A stretch of 64,000 nt of DNA, taken from assembly GCA_030424595.1 (NCBI GenBank), contig JAUHWG010000037.1:1-64000 (forward strand), written 5' to 3'. Made by a program: the position numbers and the translations under genes. This DNA comes from Polyangia bacterium (lineage in GTDB: Bacteria > Myxococcota_A > Polyangia > Nannocystales > Nannocystaceae). Shown in pieces: positions 49,874-58,986 of the stretch (positions are counted from its first letter, which is position 1; every line of letters starts with the position of its first letter). The notes below the pieces were generated by a model. That model was not told where the DNA came from. It saw only the letters and a list, made by a program, of their open reading frames with translations, and made no database searches.

Positions 49874-52022
49874 CGCTGCTCTCCTCGCTCGTATCACTCG
49901 CTCCGAGCACGCCGCGCAGGTCGGCGCGCTCCAGCACCTTGCGCTCCAGGAGGGTCTCGGCGAGCGCCGTCAGGAGCGGCCGATGCTCGCGCAGCAGCGC
50001 CTCCGCCCGCTCGCGCTCAGCCCCGAGGATCGCCGCGATCTCCCGGTCGATCACGGCCCGCCTGGCCTCGGAGACAGGCTCTCCGTGGCGGCCCTCGTCC
50101 AGGACCACGCGGACCCCGGTGCCCTCGGCCATGCCGTACTCCTCGACCATCGCCCGGGCGATCCGGTTGGCCTGCTGCAGATCCGTGTGGGCGCCGATCG
50201 AGACCTCGCCGAAGATCATCCGCTCGCTGCAAAAACCGCCGAGGCCGACGCAGATGTCGGCGCGCATGTCCGCCGCCGTGATCGCGTAGGGCCGGGCCCG
50301 CGCGGCCCGGAGGACGTAGCCGAGCGCACCCTCCATGTCGGCGGCGATCGAGATCCGCTCCGGCGGCGTCGCCCCTTCGACGAGCGAGGCGAGGAGCGCG
50401 TGCCCGGCCTCGTGGAAGGCGACCACCCGCTCCTCGGCCGCCGAGAGGATCACCGCCGCCCGGCTCTTGCGGACCAGCGCCCGGTCGATGTCGGCGCTGA
50501 CGAACTCCGCCTTGCCGGTGCGCAGCGCCTGCCGCTTGAGGGCCCGGCACACCGCGTAGATGTGGTCGCCCGTAAACGGGAGCCCGCGCGCTCGGTCGGC
50601 GAGGCCGTCGGTCCTGCGGACCAGGTGCTCGCGCAGCGCCGGCGTCAGCCCGAGGCCGAGCTTGCGGTCGTAGATGTCGACGATCTCCCGCCTGTCGTCG
50701 GCGTTCGGCGCCGGGATCTCGATGAGAAACTCAAAACGTCCGGGCCGCAGGAGCGCCCCGTCGAGGCTCTCTAGGAAGTTGGTCGTGCCGACGACGAAGA
50801 CCGTCTCGGAGCCGCGAAAGCCGTCCATCTCGGTGAGGAGCTGGTTGACCATCGAGTGCTCGACGCCCGAGCCCTCGTAGGTGCCGCGGGCGTGGGCGAA
50901 GGCGTCGATCTCGTCGAAGACGATCACCGAGGGCGCGGCCTTGCGGGCCCGACGGAAGACCCGCCGCAGGTTCTCCTCGCTCTCGCCGACCCACTTCGAC
51001 TTGAGCTCCGGCCCGGAGACGATGATCACGGTCGCGTCCATCGCCGTCGCCATCGCCTTGGCGAAGTAGGTCTTGCCGGTCCCCGGCGGACCGTGGAAGA
51101 TCACGCCCCGCGGCAGCAGGTTCTCGAGGACCTGGATCTCCCCCTCCGAGCCGAGCTCCTCGCGGCGGGCGAGCAGATCGAGCAGCTCCTCGCGCAGGCG
51201 CTGCTTGACGTCGCCGTAGCCGCCGATGTCCCGCTCGAGGTCGACGTTCGGCAGCTCAAAGTCCTCGGCGACGGTCTGCCGCCGCAGCTCGCGGTAGACC
51301 GGCCCCGCCTGCGAGCGCCCGGGCAGGGCCTCGCGCCGCAGGCCGAGATCGCCGAGGAGCCGGCGCAGGCGGACCGGGTTCAGCCCCGAGACGTACTTGT
51401 AGAGGGCGTAGGGATCGAAGGCGTCGCTGTCGATCGCCTTCGCCTCACGCTGGGTGACGACCTTGGCGAGCACGTCGCGCTCGATGCCGACGATCTCGCG
51501 GCGGACCGCGAACACCCCCTCGATCACCTTCGGCAGGGGAAAGCTCGGGTCGCAAAACCCGAGGAGCACCGCCTCCGGGTTCTCGTAGAGGAGCGGGATC
51601 GCCTCGCGGGCCTCCATCGTCAGGCTGGTGTGGGTGGTCGTCAGGACGTCGAGGTGGAGGAGGACGATGATGGTCCGCTCGACGGAGCCGCGGATCGCCT
51701 CGGTGAGCTGGCCGAGCATCCGCCCGAGGTTCGAGCGGTTGTCCTCGACGTCCCCCCGCGGACGCCCGTCGATGAGGACGATCTTCGGCGCCTTGCCCCG
51801 CCCCCGGGCCGCACCGCCGACCGGACCGCCGCCCCGCCGCAACCGCCCGCGCAGGGCGAGATAGAGGTAGAGCGAGAGCTCCTTGTCGCAGCGGGCGAGG
51901 ACGCTGATCCCCTGGCGCAGGCGCTCCTCGATGAACGTGACGTCCGCGGCGCAGGCGAGCTCCACCGCGTCCTCGACCCGGAGATCCCGGGGCAGGCTCG
52001 AGATCGGCAACGCCCGCTTCAC
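49866..52022 (-). CDS. FtsH-like AAA+ zinc protease with degenerate first AAA domain
   Basis: A 718-residue protein from a GTG at 52022. Residues about 20-200 look like a ruined AAA domain: the Walker A place reads SVLARCDKE, the Walker B place RTIIVLLHLDVL, and a late AVLLGFCDPSFPLP mimics sensor 1. Residues about 270-500 are an intact AAA+ domain (GPPGTGKT, VIVFDEIDA, RPGRFE). The C-terminal M41 peptidase has the HEAGH zinc motif (about 535-539) and the third-ligand region AHTDLQQAN. No transmembrane helix exists, so unlike true FtsH it should be cytosolic. It is the protease arm of the ternary system, coupled to the 178-residue gene upstream (3 bp) and overlapping the 93-residue gene downstream. 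Confidence 0.88.
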   Translation of the reverse strand: MKRALPISSLPRDLRVEDAVELACAADVTFIEERLRQGISVLARCDKELSLYLYLALRGRLRRGGGPVGGAARGRGKAPKIVLIDGRPRGDVEDNRSNLGRMLGQLTEAIRGSVERTIIVLLHLDVLTTTHTSLTMEAREAIPLLYENPEAVLLGFCDPSFPLPKVIEGVFAVRREIVGIERDVLAKVVTQREAKAIDSDAFDPYALYKYVSGLNPVRLRRLLGDLGLRREALPGRSQAGPVYRELRRQTVAEDFELPNVDLERDIGGYGDVKQRLREELLDLLARREELGSEGEIQVLENLLPRGVIFHGPPGTGKTYFAKAMATAMDATVIIVSGPELKSKWVGESEENLRRVFRRARKAAPSVIVFDEIDAFAHARGTYEGSGVEHSMVNQLLTEMDGFRGSETVFVVGTTNFLESLDGALLRPGRFEFLIEIPAPNADDRREIVDIYDRKLGLGLTPALREHLVRRTDGLADRARGLPFTGDHIYAVCRALKRQALRTGKAEFVSADIDRALVRKSRAAVILSAAEERVVAFHEAGHALLASLVEGATPPERISIAADMEGALGYVLRAARARPYAITAADMRADICVGLGGFCSERMIFGEVSIGAHTDLQQANRIARAMVEEYGMAEGTGVRVVLDEGRHGEPVSEARRAVIDREIAAILGAERERAEALLREHRPLLTALAETLLERKVLERADLRGVLGASDTSEESSDG

Positions 52023-52025
52023 GGC

Positions 52026-52562
52026 CTAGACCTTCACCTTGATCGTCAGCTCGAGCTCGCCGTCTTCGCCGACCCCCTCGAGGACGCTCTCGATCTCCCC
52101 CATCGACGCGGCCTTGCGCCGCAGCGCCTCGACGTAGACCCGCTGGAGCGCGCCCTGGACCCTCTCGCGGATCTCAGCCTCGGCGCCGATGATCTGCTTG
52201 GCGACCTGCTCGGTGAGCTTCTGCTTGGCCCCCTCGCTCGCCCGCGCGAGGCGCTCCTTCAGCTCGGCCTGCTGGGTCGTCCGCACCGCCACGCCCTGGC
52301 TCGCCGTCGCGCTGGCGGTCACGGTCCTGCCGTCGGCGGCGAGCGTGACGTCGACGCCGCTCACCGTCGTCCGCATCGTCCCGTCGTCGTCCTTGGTCCA
52401 GCCCTCGCCGGCGAGGCGCTCGCGCAGCAGCGCCAGCATCTCCGACTCCGGCAGGATCTCGAGGATCCCGACGTCCATCGAGATGGCGTCGCCGCTCTCG
52501 ACCTTGGTCGAGGCGTTGTGCCAGACCGGCTGCGCCCAGCGAATTCGATACCCTCGGCTCAT
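52026..52562 (-). CDS. Accessory protein of the FtsH ternary system (178 residues)
   Basis: A 178-residue protein. The first 110 residues are beta-rich (YRIRWAQPVWHNASTKVESG, TMRTTVSGVDVTLAADGRTV, ASATASQGVAVRTT); the rest is a long amphipathic helix region (KERLARASEGAKQKLTEQVA) ending in IESVLEGVGEDGELELTIKV. GAGGAG stands a few nt before the ATG at 52562. It is packed between the 372-residue gene and the FtsH-like gene (19 and 3 bp). It recalls the accessory proteins encoded next to such proteases; substrate recruitment is a reasonable guess, not shown. Confidence 0.65.
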   Translation of the reverse strand: MSRGYRIRWAQPVWHNASTKVESGDAISMDVGILEILPESEMLALLRERLAGEGWTKDDDGTMRTTVSGVDVTLAADGRTVTASATASQGVAVRTTQQAELKERLARASEGAKQKLTEQVAKQIIGAEAEIRERVQGALQRVYVEALRRKAASMGEIESVLEGVGEDGELELTIKVKV

Positions 52563-52581
52563 GCTTGCTCCTCGCGGGCGC

Positions 52582-53700
52582 CTATCCTAGCCGATTGGTC
52601 AGGGCCCCGGCGAGGCTCATCAACGTGCCGAGGCGCGACCTCAGCGGCTCGCAGCGCTCGATCAGCAGCTGCGACTCCTCGTAGCGGCGATCGCCGTAGC
52701 CCTCGTCGGCGAGGCGGTCCCGGAGCTCCCACAGCCGCGCCCCCAGCTCGACCAGCTCCGCGTAGGCGCGACGGAGCGCCTCCCGCTGGGCGAGGCTCGC
52801 GAACTCCCCTGCGCGGCCGAGCGACGCGATCAGCTTCGCGGGCTCCTCCGCCCATAGGCCGATCCGCTCCGCCTCTGCGTCTGTCAGTCGGAGCAGGAGC
52901 GAGACGATCGGCCCGACGAGATCCAGACGGTGGGCCCCGTCGAGCGCGCTCAGAAACTTGCTCAGCACCCGGACGATCCCCTGCACGCGGACGATCCGCG
53001 CGGGCACGGTCGGCTCCAAGGGGATCGCCCTGATCCGCGCGATCCAGGCGTCGACGAAGAGATGGTCGGCGCACTCGAGCAGCCGCACGTTCGCCGGGAG
53101 GAGCAGCTCCATAAGCTGCTCCTCGACCATGAGCTCGCCCTCGCCGGTGTGCTCCTCCAGCGCGAGCAAGGTCGCCAGCGGGGATCCCATCGCCAGGCGA
53201 CGCCGCAGATCGCCGCGGATCTCCTCGGGCATCGTCGCCCGCTCCAGGTGACGGACCGCGAGCGCGTAGAAGATCCAGTCGCCCGTGCCGGTGCCGGCGA
53301 TCTTGACCACCTTCCGGATCTGCCGCCGCGCCGACCGGCTCGACCCCACCCCGTCGTCGACCTGCGAGCTGCGCGCGAGGGCGTCGAGGCGCTGCGTCAG
53401 CTCGATCCACAGGGTGTAGGAGGCCGGCGAGAAGCGGAGGGCAAAGTCCTCCAGGAGCTCACGGTCCCAGACCCGCGCGTCGACCCGGCGACCGTCGCGG
53501 AGCAGCGTCCGCTCCCGTCGCCCGCCCTCGACCAGCACCCGGAGCACGCTGGCGGCGATCCGACGGCCGGCGACCTCGACCAGCTCCGGCCGCGGCCGCG
53601 TTAGCGGCTCCTTGGCGGTGATCCGGAGCGCCCGCCCGCGACAGAGGAGGTCGAGCACCTCGAGCGCGTGCCCCTCCTGGACGCTGACCGTCAGTTCCAT
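52582..53700 (-). CDS. Helical accessory protein of the FtsH ternary system (372 residues)
   Basis: A 372-residue protein. The N-terminus is a small alpha/beta part (MELTVSVQEGHALEVLDLLC); residues 80-372 are nearly all helical with many Arg/Glu/Leu repeats (HLERATMPEEIRGDLRRRLA, VRVLSKFLSALDGAHRLDLV). No enzyme motif is visible. TAGCCT sits 8 nt before the ATG at 53700 and there is no ribosome-binding site, hinting at a separate near-leaderless transcript. Position between the radical SAM gene and the ternary core places it in the system; no family is named. Confidence 0.65.
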   Translation of the reverse strand: MELTVSVQEGHALEVLDLLCRGRALRITAKEPLTRPRPELVEVAGRRIAASVLRVLVEGGRRERTLLRDGRRVDARVWDRELLEDFALRFSPASYTLWIELTQRLDALARSSQVDDGVGSSRSARRQIRKVVKIAGTGTGDWIFYALAVRHLERATMPEEIRGDLRRRLAMGSPLATLLALEEHTGEGELMVEEQLMELLLPANVRLLECADHLFVDAWIARIRAIPLEPTVPARIVRVQGIVRVLSKFLSALDGAHRLDLVGPIVSLLLRLTDAEAERIGLWAEEPAKLIASLGRAGEFASLAQREALRRAYAELVELGARLWELRDRLADEGYGDRRYEESQLLIERCEPLRSRLGTLMSLAGALTNRLG

Positions 53701-53790
53701 TCACGGCCAGGCTAGCAGCAAGCTCGCCCGCCTCGCCAGGACTGAGCTGCGACGCCGCGGGCCACCGCCGCCACCCGCCGCCACCCGCCG

Positions 53791-54372
53791 CTACCCGCGA
53801 CCGATCCGCGTCCGCGCGCCGAGGACCGGCCAACCGTTGATCGTCAGCTCGCCGCCGCGCAGCCGCAGCTCTAGGTGTTGCGGCCCGTGCAGGCGCGGAT
53901 CGTCGGCGCGGTAGCGATCGCTGAGGAAGTGCAGCCCCTGGTTCTCCGAGCCGATGAAGCGCCGACGGGCGCTGCGCTGGCTAGCCTCGAAGCGACCGTC
54001 GACGAGCAGATCGGTCGCCGCGAGGAGACGCGCGACCTCGGGCTCCGGACGGGCCCGGAGCTCGGCGAGAGTGTAGCCGCTGAAGACCATGACAGAGAGC
54101 CCCGCCCGCCGAACGCCCTCGGCGACCAGGGCCAGCCCGGCCGCCTGCGCGAAGGGCTCGCCGCCGAGGAGGGAGATGCCCTCGACCCCGGCGGCCTTCG
54201 CCTCCTGGATCAGCGACTCCGGTGTTCGAGCCTCCGCCGGGACATCGGCCAACATCTCGGGGTTGCAGCAGCCGGGGCAGCGCATCGGACAGCCCTGCAC
54301 CCACACCGCATAGCGCCGCCCGGGACCCTCCGCCTCGGTCGCGGCGACGACGAGGGCGACGTTGAGGGTCAT
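53791..54372 (-). CDS. NrdG/PflA-like radical SAM activase
   Basis: A 193-residue minimal radical SAM protein. The cluster motif is CPMRCPGC (CxxxCxxC), followed by the SAM-binding GGEPFAQ. Small enzymes of this kind activate glycyl-radical proteins, but none is encoded nearby. As the first gene of the ternary cluster, it may instead modify a system component or a target. The ATG at 54372 is chosen because GGAGAGGAG lies 4 nt before it; the GTG at 54423 is possible. TAGCCT at 54435-54430 could be the -10 of the whole cluster, giving a leader of about 50 nt. Ninety bp separate it from the next gene. Confidence 0.85.
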   Translation of the reverse strand: MTLNVALVVAATEAEGPGRRYAVWVQGCPMRCPGCCNPEMLADVPAEARTPESLIQEAKAAGVEGISLLGGEPFAQAAGLALVAEGVRRAGLSVMVFSGYTLAELRARPEPEVARLLAATDLLVDGRFEASQRSARRRFIGSENQGLHFLSDRYRADDPRLHGPQHLELRLRGGELTINGWPVLGARTRIGRG

Positions 54373-54591
54373 CGACTCCTCTCCTGCCACGACGGCCTCG
54401 CTCGCTCGCGACTCCTCCTCCACGGCCCAAGGCTACCACCGCGGCGCCTTCGCTGCGGATGATCCTCGCCGACGCTCTCGGCTCAAGCTGGGCTCGAGTC
54501 CGATCGAACGCCCGGCTCCACGGCGTGTGTACGAGCGTAGCGGGCCGACGCCGCACGCCCGACGACAGCGGACGGTGCACACCTCGATCTT

Positions 54592-57117
54592 CTAGCCGGT
54601 GAACCTCTTGATCCGCCGCAGGGTCTCGACGGGGTTGGTCCGCGACTCGACGACGAACTGTCGGGTCTTCCCGCCCCAGACCTCGGGCATCTGCACGTGC
54701 TTGAGCGGGACGAAGGTGTCCTGCCTCGGCGTCATCAGCTTCTTGTCGTGGCTCATGAAGTCCGGTCGTTCGCTCGATCCGACCTTCATCTTCCGACGGT
54801 CATCGCCCTTGACCGTGTGAACGCCTTTCCAGCGGCTCTTCTCTGTCAGCTTCTTCGTGCTGATGTAGCTCTGGATCCCGTCGACGACGCCGAGGACGAG
54901 CGGCTCGATCGACTTCTTGGTCAGCGTGAGAGTCTTCAGGCTCATCTCCTCGTCCCGGTAGTCGATCGGCACATCGGCGACCGCCCCCGCGATCTCAGCC
55001 CGAACGCTCGTGCTGCTGGTGAGCTCGGAGACCTTCTCCCAATCCTTGAAGCTGAGGATCCCGAGGCCGATGTCCAGCACCGGCGCCTTCGCCCAGACGC
55101 CGCGGACGTCCTTCACCCGGCTCGACATGAACTGGTGGACACCGAAGCTGGGATCCCCCTTGCCCATCGTCGCGTCGGGATCCGCGAGACGGGCCTCCTG
55201 CGCCTTGCGGACCGCGTCGATCGAGTGGACCGCGAGCTGACCGCTGAGAGACCGAGCGAGCGCGTTGAGAAAGACCCGCAGCTTGCCGTTGCTCGACCCG
55301 ACATGGGGCACCCTGCCGAGCGCCCGAATCGCGTTGCCCTTGAGCACCCCAATTCTCCGGAGGGTACGGTCGATCTCGCCGACCTTGTACCCGCTCGCCT
55401 TCGCCCCGCTCGCTTGGTCGAGGAAGCTCTCTGTCGTCTGGATGAAGAGCGCCGCTGCGCTCGCACAGGCGTTGATCTGGTCGGTGATCAGAGAGAGCTC
55501 AAAGGGCGTGCAATTGTAGGACTTCAACTTTCGCACGAGCGCCGAATCGATGATCATTGCGATCTTTCTAATCGCCGCCTCACTCGTCGTATCCATGACA
55601 AAATCATAGTACCAGTCCTCGTCGTAGCAGCCGTCTGCACGATCCCTGAACCTGGTACGAGCGTCCTTCAACGTGTTGAAGATCGTGTTGTCGACGATGT
55701 TGACGGCTCGGATCGCCGCCGCGAAGGGTCGAAGCGAGCGACCCCAGCCAAACGTGGGCTTAAACGCCGCCTTGTAGAGAATGTTGACCAGCGCCCGCTC
55801 GAGCCCCTCAAACGCGAGGATCTCCTTCGAGTCGCTGAAGCGGTCGCCGATGAACGCCTGGTTCATCAGGTCGTTGCCGAAGGCGTCGGTGGCGATGTTC
55901 ACCTGGGCGTCGATCCCGGCCCCGCCGAACTTGCTGATCGGCTTGAGCTTGATCTTCTTGACGCTGGTCGCGAGGATCTTCCTATCCTCGACATCCAGCC
56001 CCTCCTCGGTCCTCGGGGTCAGGTTCTCGCGAGCGAGGGCGACGCTGCGCAGCGCAAAGTCGATGCTGTCGTCCTTCTTCATCGCCTTCTTGAGCTCGAG
56101 GATCGTCGGCTCGGACTGGGTGAGACCGTCGAGACGCTCCTTAAAGATGTCGATGATCCCCTCGACATGATCCGGCTCCGGGAGCAGCTGGTCGCCGAAG
56201 GTCGGCAGCCAGAAGGGCGGGCTGACGAGCTCCAGGGCGTTGGAGGCGTCAGTCTCGAGGACGAAGGGGACCTTCGGATCGGGCATCGGCGGCGACTTGG
56301 CGATCTCCACGTGCGAGAGCCCCGAGAAGGGGTTGCCGTCCGCCATCGTCGCGAACTCAAACTCAAAGCCGACGGTCGTATACTTGCCCGTCAGCCCCTT
56401 GCGCCCCTTCGACATCATCCTGCGCTGACCGGTGACAAAATCTCCGACCGCGGAGAGACGTTGGACCCCAGGGGCCGAGCCTCCGCGTCCGCCGAGCACC
56501 GGCGGAGGGGTCTGCCTCCGGACCACCGCGTCGGCGATAGCGTCGGCGTTACGCTCATAGGGGTCGCCGACCTGGCCAACGCCGCCCTTGAGCTGGATCC
56601 CGGCGCGCTGCTGAAGAACGTGCGCCGCCTCGTGGGCCGCGGTGTGCAGGCTGGGGTTGCGCTGGACGAACGCGACCTTGTCGCCGAAGGCGTAGGCGCT
56701 GGCGCCCATCGCCCGCGAAGCCCCCGCGGCAGCCCCTCCGGTGTACGCGCGGATCGGGCGAAGATCGTGCTCGGGGAGCGCACGCTGGATGGTCTTGAGG
56801 TGAGGCAAGCTCTGGCCAGCTCCGCGGGTGCCGGCTGAGGCGAGGGCGTGGACCGACGGCGACGAGATCGATCGAGAGAGCCCCTGACCCGGCTCACGCT
56901 GGACTTGAGCCGGGCCGCCGCTGGGGCCGCCGCTGGGATCGCCGATACAGGCAGGAGGCGCGAGCTGAGCGACGCTCAGGCCCTCGAAGAGGGGCAGCGA
57001 GGTCGGCGGGGCGAGGGCCGCTCCGCCGGTCGTGTTGACCGCGGCCTCGAGCTGGACCTGCGGCCTCTCCTGTTGTGCCTCGCGCCTCTCCGTCGACTCT
57101 CGATGTGCTCCACCCAT
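54592..57117 (-). CDS. DUF4157 (eCIS-core) protein with amidoligase-like domain
   Basis: An 841-residue protein. A Gln/Pro-rich N-terminus leads to a DUF4157 domain (about 115-200) with the zincin-type HEAAH at 162-166 (THTAAHEAAHVLQQR-like context) and YERNADAIADAV. Residues 249-302 resemble amidoligases of the glutamine-synthetase/ATP-grasp type: GFEFEF (E252, E254), LETDASNALELVSPP. The rest to residue 841 is helical with further alpha/beta parts and no known family. DUF4157 proteins are linked to contractile injection systems as cargo or toxin carriers. No injection-system gene is in the window, so this is an orphan here. Codon use around 55540-55700 is less G+C-biased than in its neighbours. 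GGAG lies 8 nt before the ATG. Confidence 0.75.
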   Translation of the reverse strand: MGGAHRESTERREAQQERPQVQLEAAVNTTGGAALAPPTSLPLFEGLSVAQLAPPACIGDPSGGPSGGPAQVQREPGQGLSRSISSPSVHALASAGTRGAGQSLPHLKTIQRALPEHDLRPIRAYTGGAAAGASRAMGASAYAFGDKVAFVQRNPSLHTAAHEAAHVLQQRAGIQLKGGVGQVGDPYERNADAIADAVVRRQTPPPVLGGRGGSAPGVQRLSAVGDFVTGQRRMMSKGRKGLTGKYTTVGFEFEFATMADGNPFSGLSHVEIAKSPPMPDPKVPFVLETDASNALELVSPPFWLPTFGDQLLPEPDHVEGIIDIFKERLDGLTQSEPTILELKKAMKKDDSIDFALRSVALARENLTPRTEEGLDVEDRKILATSVKKIKLKPISKFGGAGIDAQVNIATDAFGNDLMNQAFIGDRFSDSKEILAFEGLERALVNILYKAAFKPTFGWGRSLRPFAAAIRAVNIVDNTIFNTLKDARTRFRDRADGCYDEDWYYDFVMDTTSEAAIRKIAMIIDSALVRKLKSYNCTPFELSLITDQINACASAAALFIQTTESFLDQASGAKASGYKVGEIDRTLRRIGVLKGNAIRALGRVPHVGSSNGKLRVFLNALARSLSGQLAVHSIDAVRKAQEARLADPDATMGKGDPSFGVHQFMSSRVKDVRGVWAKAPVLDIGLGILSFKDWEKVSELTSSTSVRAEIAGAVADVPIDYRDEEMSLKTLTLTKKSIEPLVLGVVDGIQSYISTKKLTEKSRWKGVHTVKGDDRRKMKVGSSERPDFMSHDKKLMTPRQDTFVPLKHVQMPEVWGGKTRQFVVESRTNPVETLRRIKRFTG

Positions 57118-57219
57118 GCCACTCGCTCCAGCTTGAGCGCGAGACTACCTGATGGATGACACCCGACCCTAGGGACATAATCGAGCCAGGAGCGGCCCTG
57201 CACCGACGTGCTGGGCCGT

Positions 57220-58986
57220 TTAGCGCGATCGCAGGCCGTCGAGGGTCGCCGACGCGGGCTGGTCGCGCTCGCTCCAGAGGTCACGGACGAGCTGCTTGTA
57301 GCGGGCTGTCTCCGCCGAGAGTTCAGCATCGCCCGCCAGGTAGGCGCGGACCCGCGGGGCACCGCCGTTGTAGGCCGCGGCGACGAGCTCGACCGACTCT
57401 GCGCTCAGCTCCGTCTCGCCCGGCGCGAAGTCCTCGAGCAGCTCGGCGAGGTGATAGGCGCCGAGATCGAGGTTGTAGGCCGGATCGTCGAGGCGCTCTT
57501 CACTGTGATGCGCGAGGCCCCGCCGCTCGGCGATCGTCGCCGCGGTCTGGGGCATCAGCTGCATCAGGCCGCGAGCGCCGTGCGATGACCGAGCGCTGGG
57601 ATCCCCGTCCGACTCGAGCAGGGTGACGATCGCGACCAGCTCCGGGTCGACACCGTGGCGCTCGGCGGCCGCGCGGATCTCGGGGGCGAAGGGGGCGAGG
57701 CGCTCGCACCAGGCGATCGAGAGGCCCTCCTCGGTCTTGGGCGTGTCGCCCCGATCGGCGGGCTCGACCGCGTCCGAAGAGTCGACCGCGAGCACCTCCG
57801 CCGACTCGCCCTTGCTCGCGTCGACAGGGGCCTCGAGGGGAAGCTCGGCCGCGCCCGCGAGCTCGTCCTCCTCCATGCACGCAGGGACCACCGCCGCTGT
57901 CACCGCGAGCGCCGCGGCGAGGGTGGCGACCGGCATCCACAGGCTCGGGCTCCGTCGCGTGCGGGCCACCGACGCGGCGGGTACCGGGGACGCAGGGGAC
58001 GACGTGGACGACGTCGACTTCGAGGACGCAGGATCGCAGTGCTGGATGATTCGCTGAATACGGGACATGAGGTCTCCTCCGGCCGCTGCCTGGCCGAGCG
58101 TGGGTGAGCGAGGCGCGACGAGCTGACCGCGCAGCGCCTCGAGGTCGGTGAGCGCGAGGGCGTAGCGGAGGGGGTCGCCGGTGTGATGGACGACCCCGTC
58201 GTCGCAGCAGTGTTCGCGCTCCTCCCGGGCCCGGCGGGACATCCACCAGATCGCGGGGTGGAAGAAGAGCAGGCTCTCGACGAGCGCGAGCGCCAGCCCC
58301 ATCAAGTAGTCGTGGCGGCGGACATGGACGAGCTCGTGCAGCAGCGCCGCCTCGACGCTCGCGGCCGAGAGCCGGTTCACCATGCCGAGAGGCAGGAGGA
58401 TCAAGGGCCGCAGCGCGCCGACGACGAGCGGTGAGTCGACCGCCCGCGAGTGCGCGAGGCCGACAGGGCGACGGACGCCGAGCTCCCCGCGCAGCCGCTC
58501 CAGCAGCTCCGACCAACGCCCGCCCAGCGCCACCGACGAGCGCCGCAGTCGACCGATCGCCGCGAGCCCGAGCAGCATCCGCGCGGCCATGAGCGAGGCG
58601 CCTGCGCTCCAGGCCAGGAGGAGCGCCGCGAGCCAGCGCTCCCCGACGACCCCTCCGAGCGAGGCGAACCCAGCACCACCGCCGAGCACAGCCCCGGCCC
58701 CGCCCTCAGCGGCGAGCGCTGTCATCAGCGCAGCCTCGCCGAGCCCAACCCCGCCCCCCACCGTCCAGGGCACGGTCCAGGGCACGGTCCAGGGGTAGAC
58801 CAGCAGGTAGGTGACGATCGAGGCCGCGAGCGTCGCGACCACGCCGCCAAAGTAGAGCGCGTAGCGAAGCTCGGCCCGGGCGCAGCGTCGGCTGAGGAGC
58901 GCCACCACTGCGGCGATCACGACCGCCTGCCAGAGGCTGTGGATCAGGGTCCACGCGAGGGCGATGAGCGCAGGTCCGAGGATCAT
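57220..58986 (-). CDS. BlaR1-type M56 peptidase fused to a lytic transglycosylase domain
   Basis: A 588-residue two-part membrane protein. Residues 1-310 are an M56 (BlaR1/MecR1) unit with four or so membrane helices and the zinc motif HELVH (H217, E218, H221), plus EREHCCD as third-ligand region. A tandem PWTVPWTV sits in the first loop. A membrane helix (about 350-370) is followed by a Ser/Asp/Glu linker and an exported SLT lytic transglycosylase (about 425-560) with catalytic E458 (LLESDGDPSA) and GARGLMQLMPQTA. BlaR1 proteins have a penicillin-binding sensor at this place; here a cell-wall enzyme replaces it. It overlaps blaI-like by 4 bp. A cell-wall-damage sensor that releases its repressor by proteolysis is the likely role. 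Confidence 0.85.
   Translation of the reverse strand: MILGPALIALAWTLIHSLWQAVVIAAVVALLSRRCARAELRYALYFGGVVATLAASIVTYLLVYPWTVPWTVPWTVGGGVGLGEAALMTALAAEGGAGAVLGGGAGFASLGGVVGERWLAALLLAWSAGASLMAARMLLGLAAIGRLRRSSVALGGRWSELLERLRGELGVRRPVGLAHSRAVDSPLVVGALRPLILLPLGMVNRLSAASVEAALLHELVHVRRHDYLMGLALALVESLLFFHPAIWWMSRRAREEREHCCDDGVVHHTGDPLRYALALTDLEALRGQLVAPRSPTLGQAAAGGDLMSRIQRIIQHCDPASSKSTSSTSSPASPVPAASVARTRRSPSLWMPVATLAAALAVTAAVVPACMEEDELAGAAELPLEAPVDASKGESAEVLAVDSSDAVEPADRGDTPKTEEGLSIAWCERLAPFAPEIRAAAERHGVDPELVAIVTLLESDGDPSARSSHGARGLMQLMPQTAATIAERRGLAHHSEERLDDPAYNLDLGAYHLAELLEDFAPGETELSAESVELVAAAYNGGAPRVRAYLAGDAELSAETARYKQLVRDLWSERDQPASATLDGLRSR

Noticed and set aside
54697..56838. A 713-codon plus-strand frame opposite the DUF4157 gene.
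   Set aside because: The minus-strand protein has recognisable motifs and a ribosome-binding site; this one does not.
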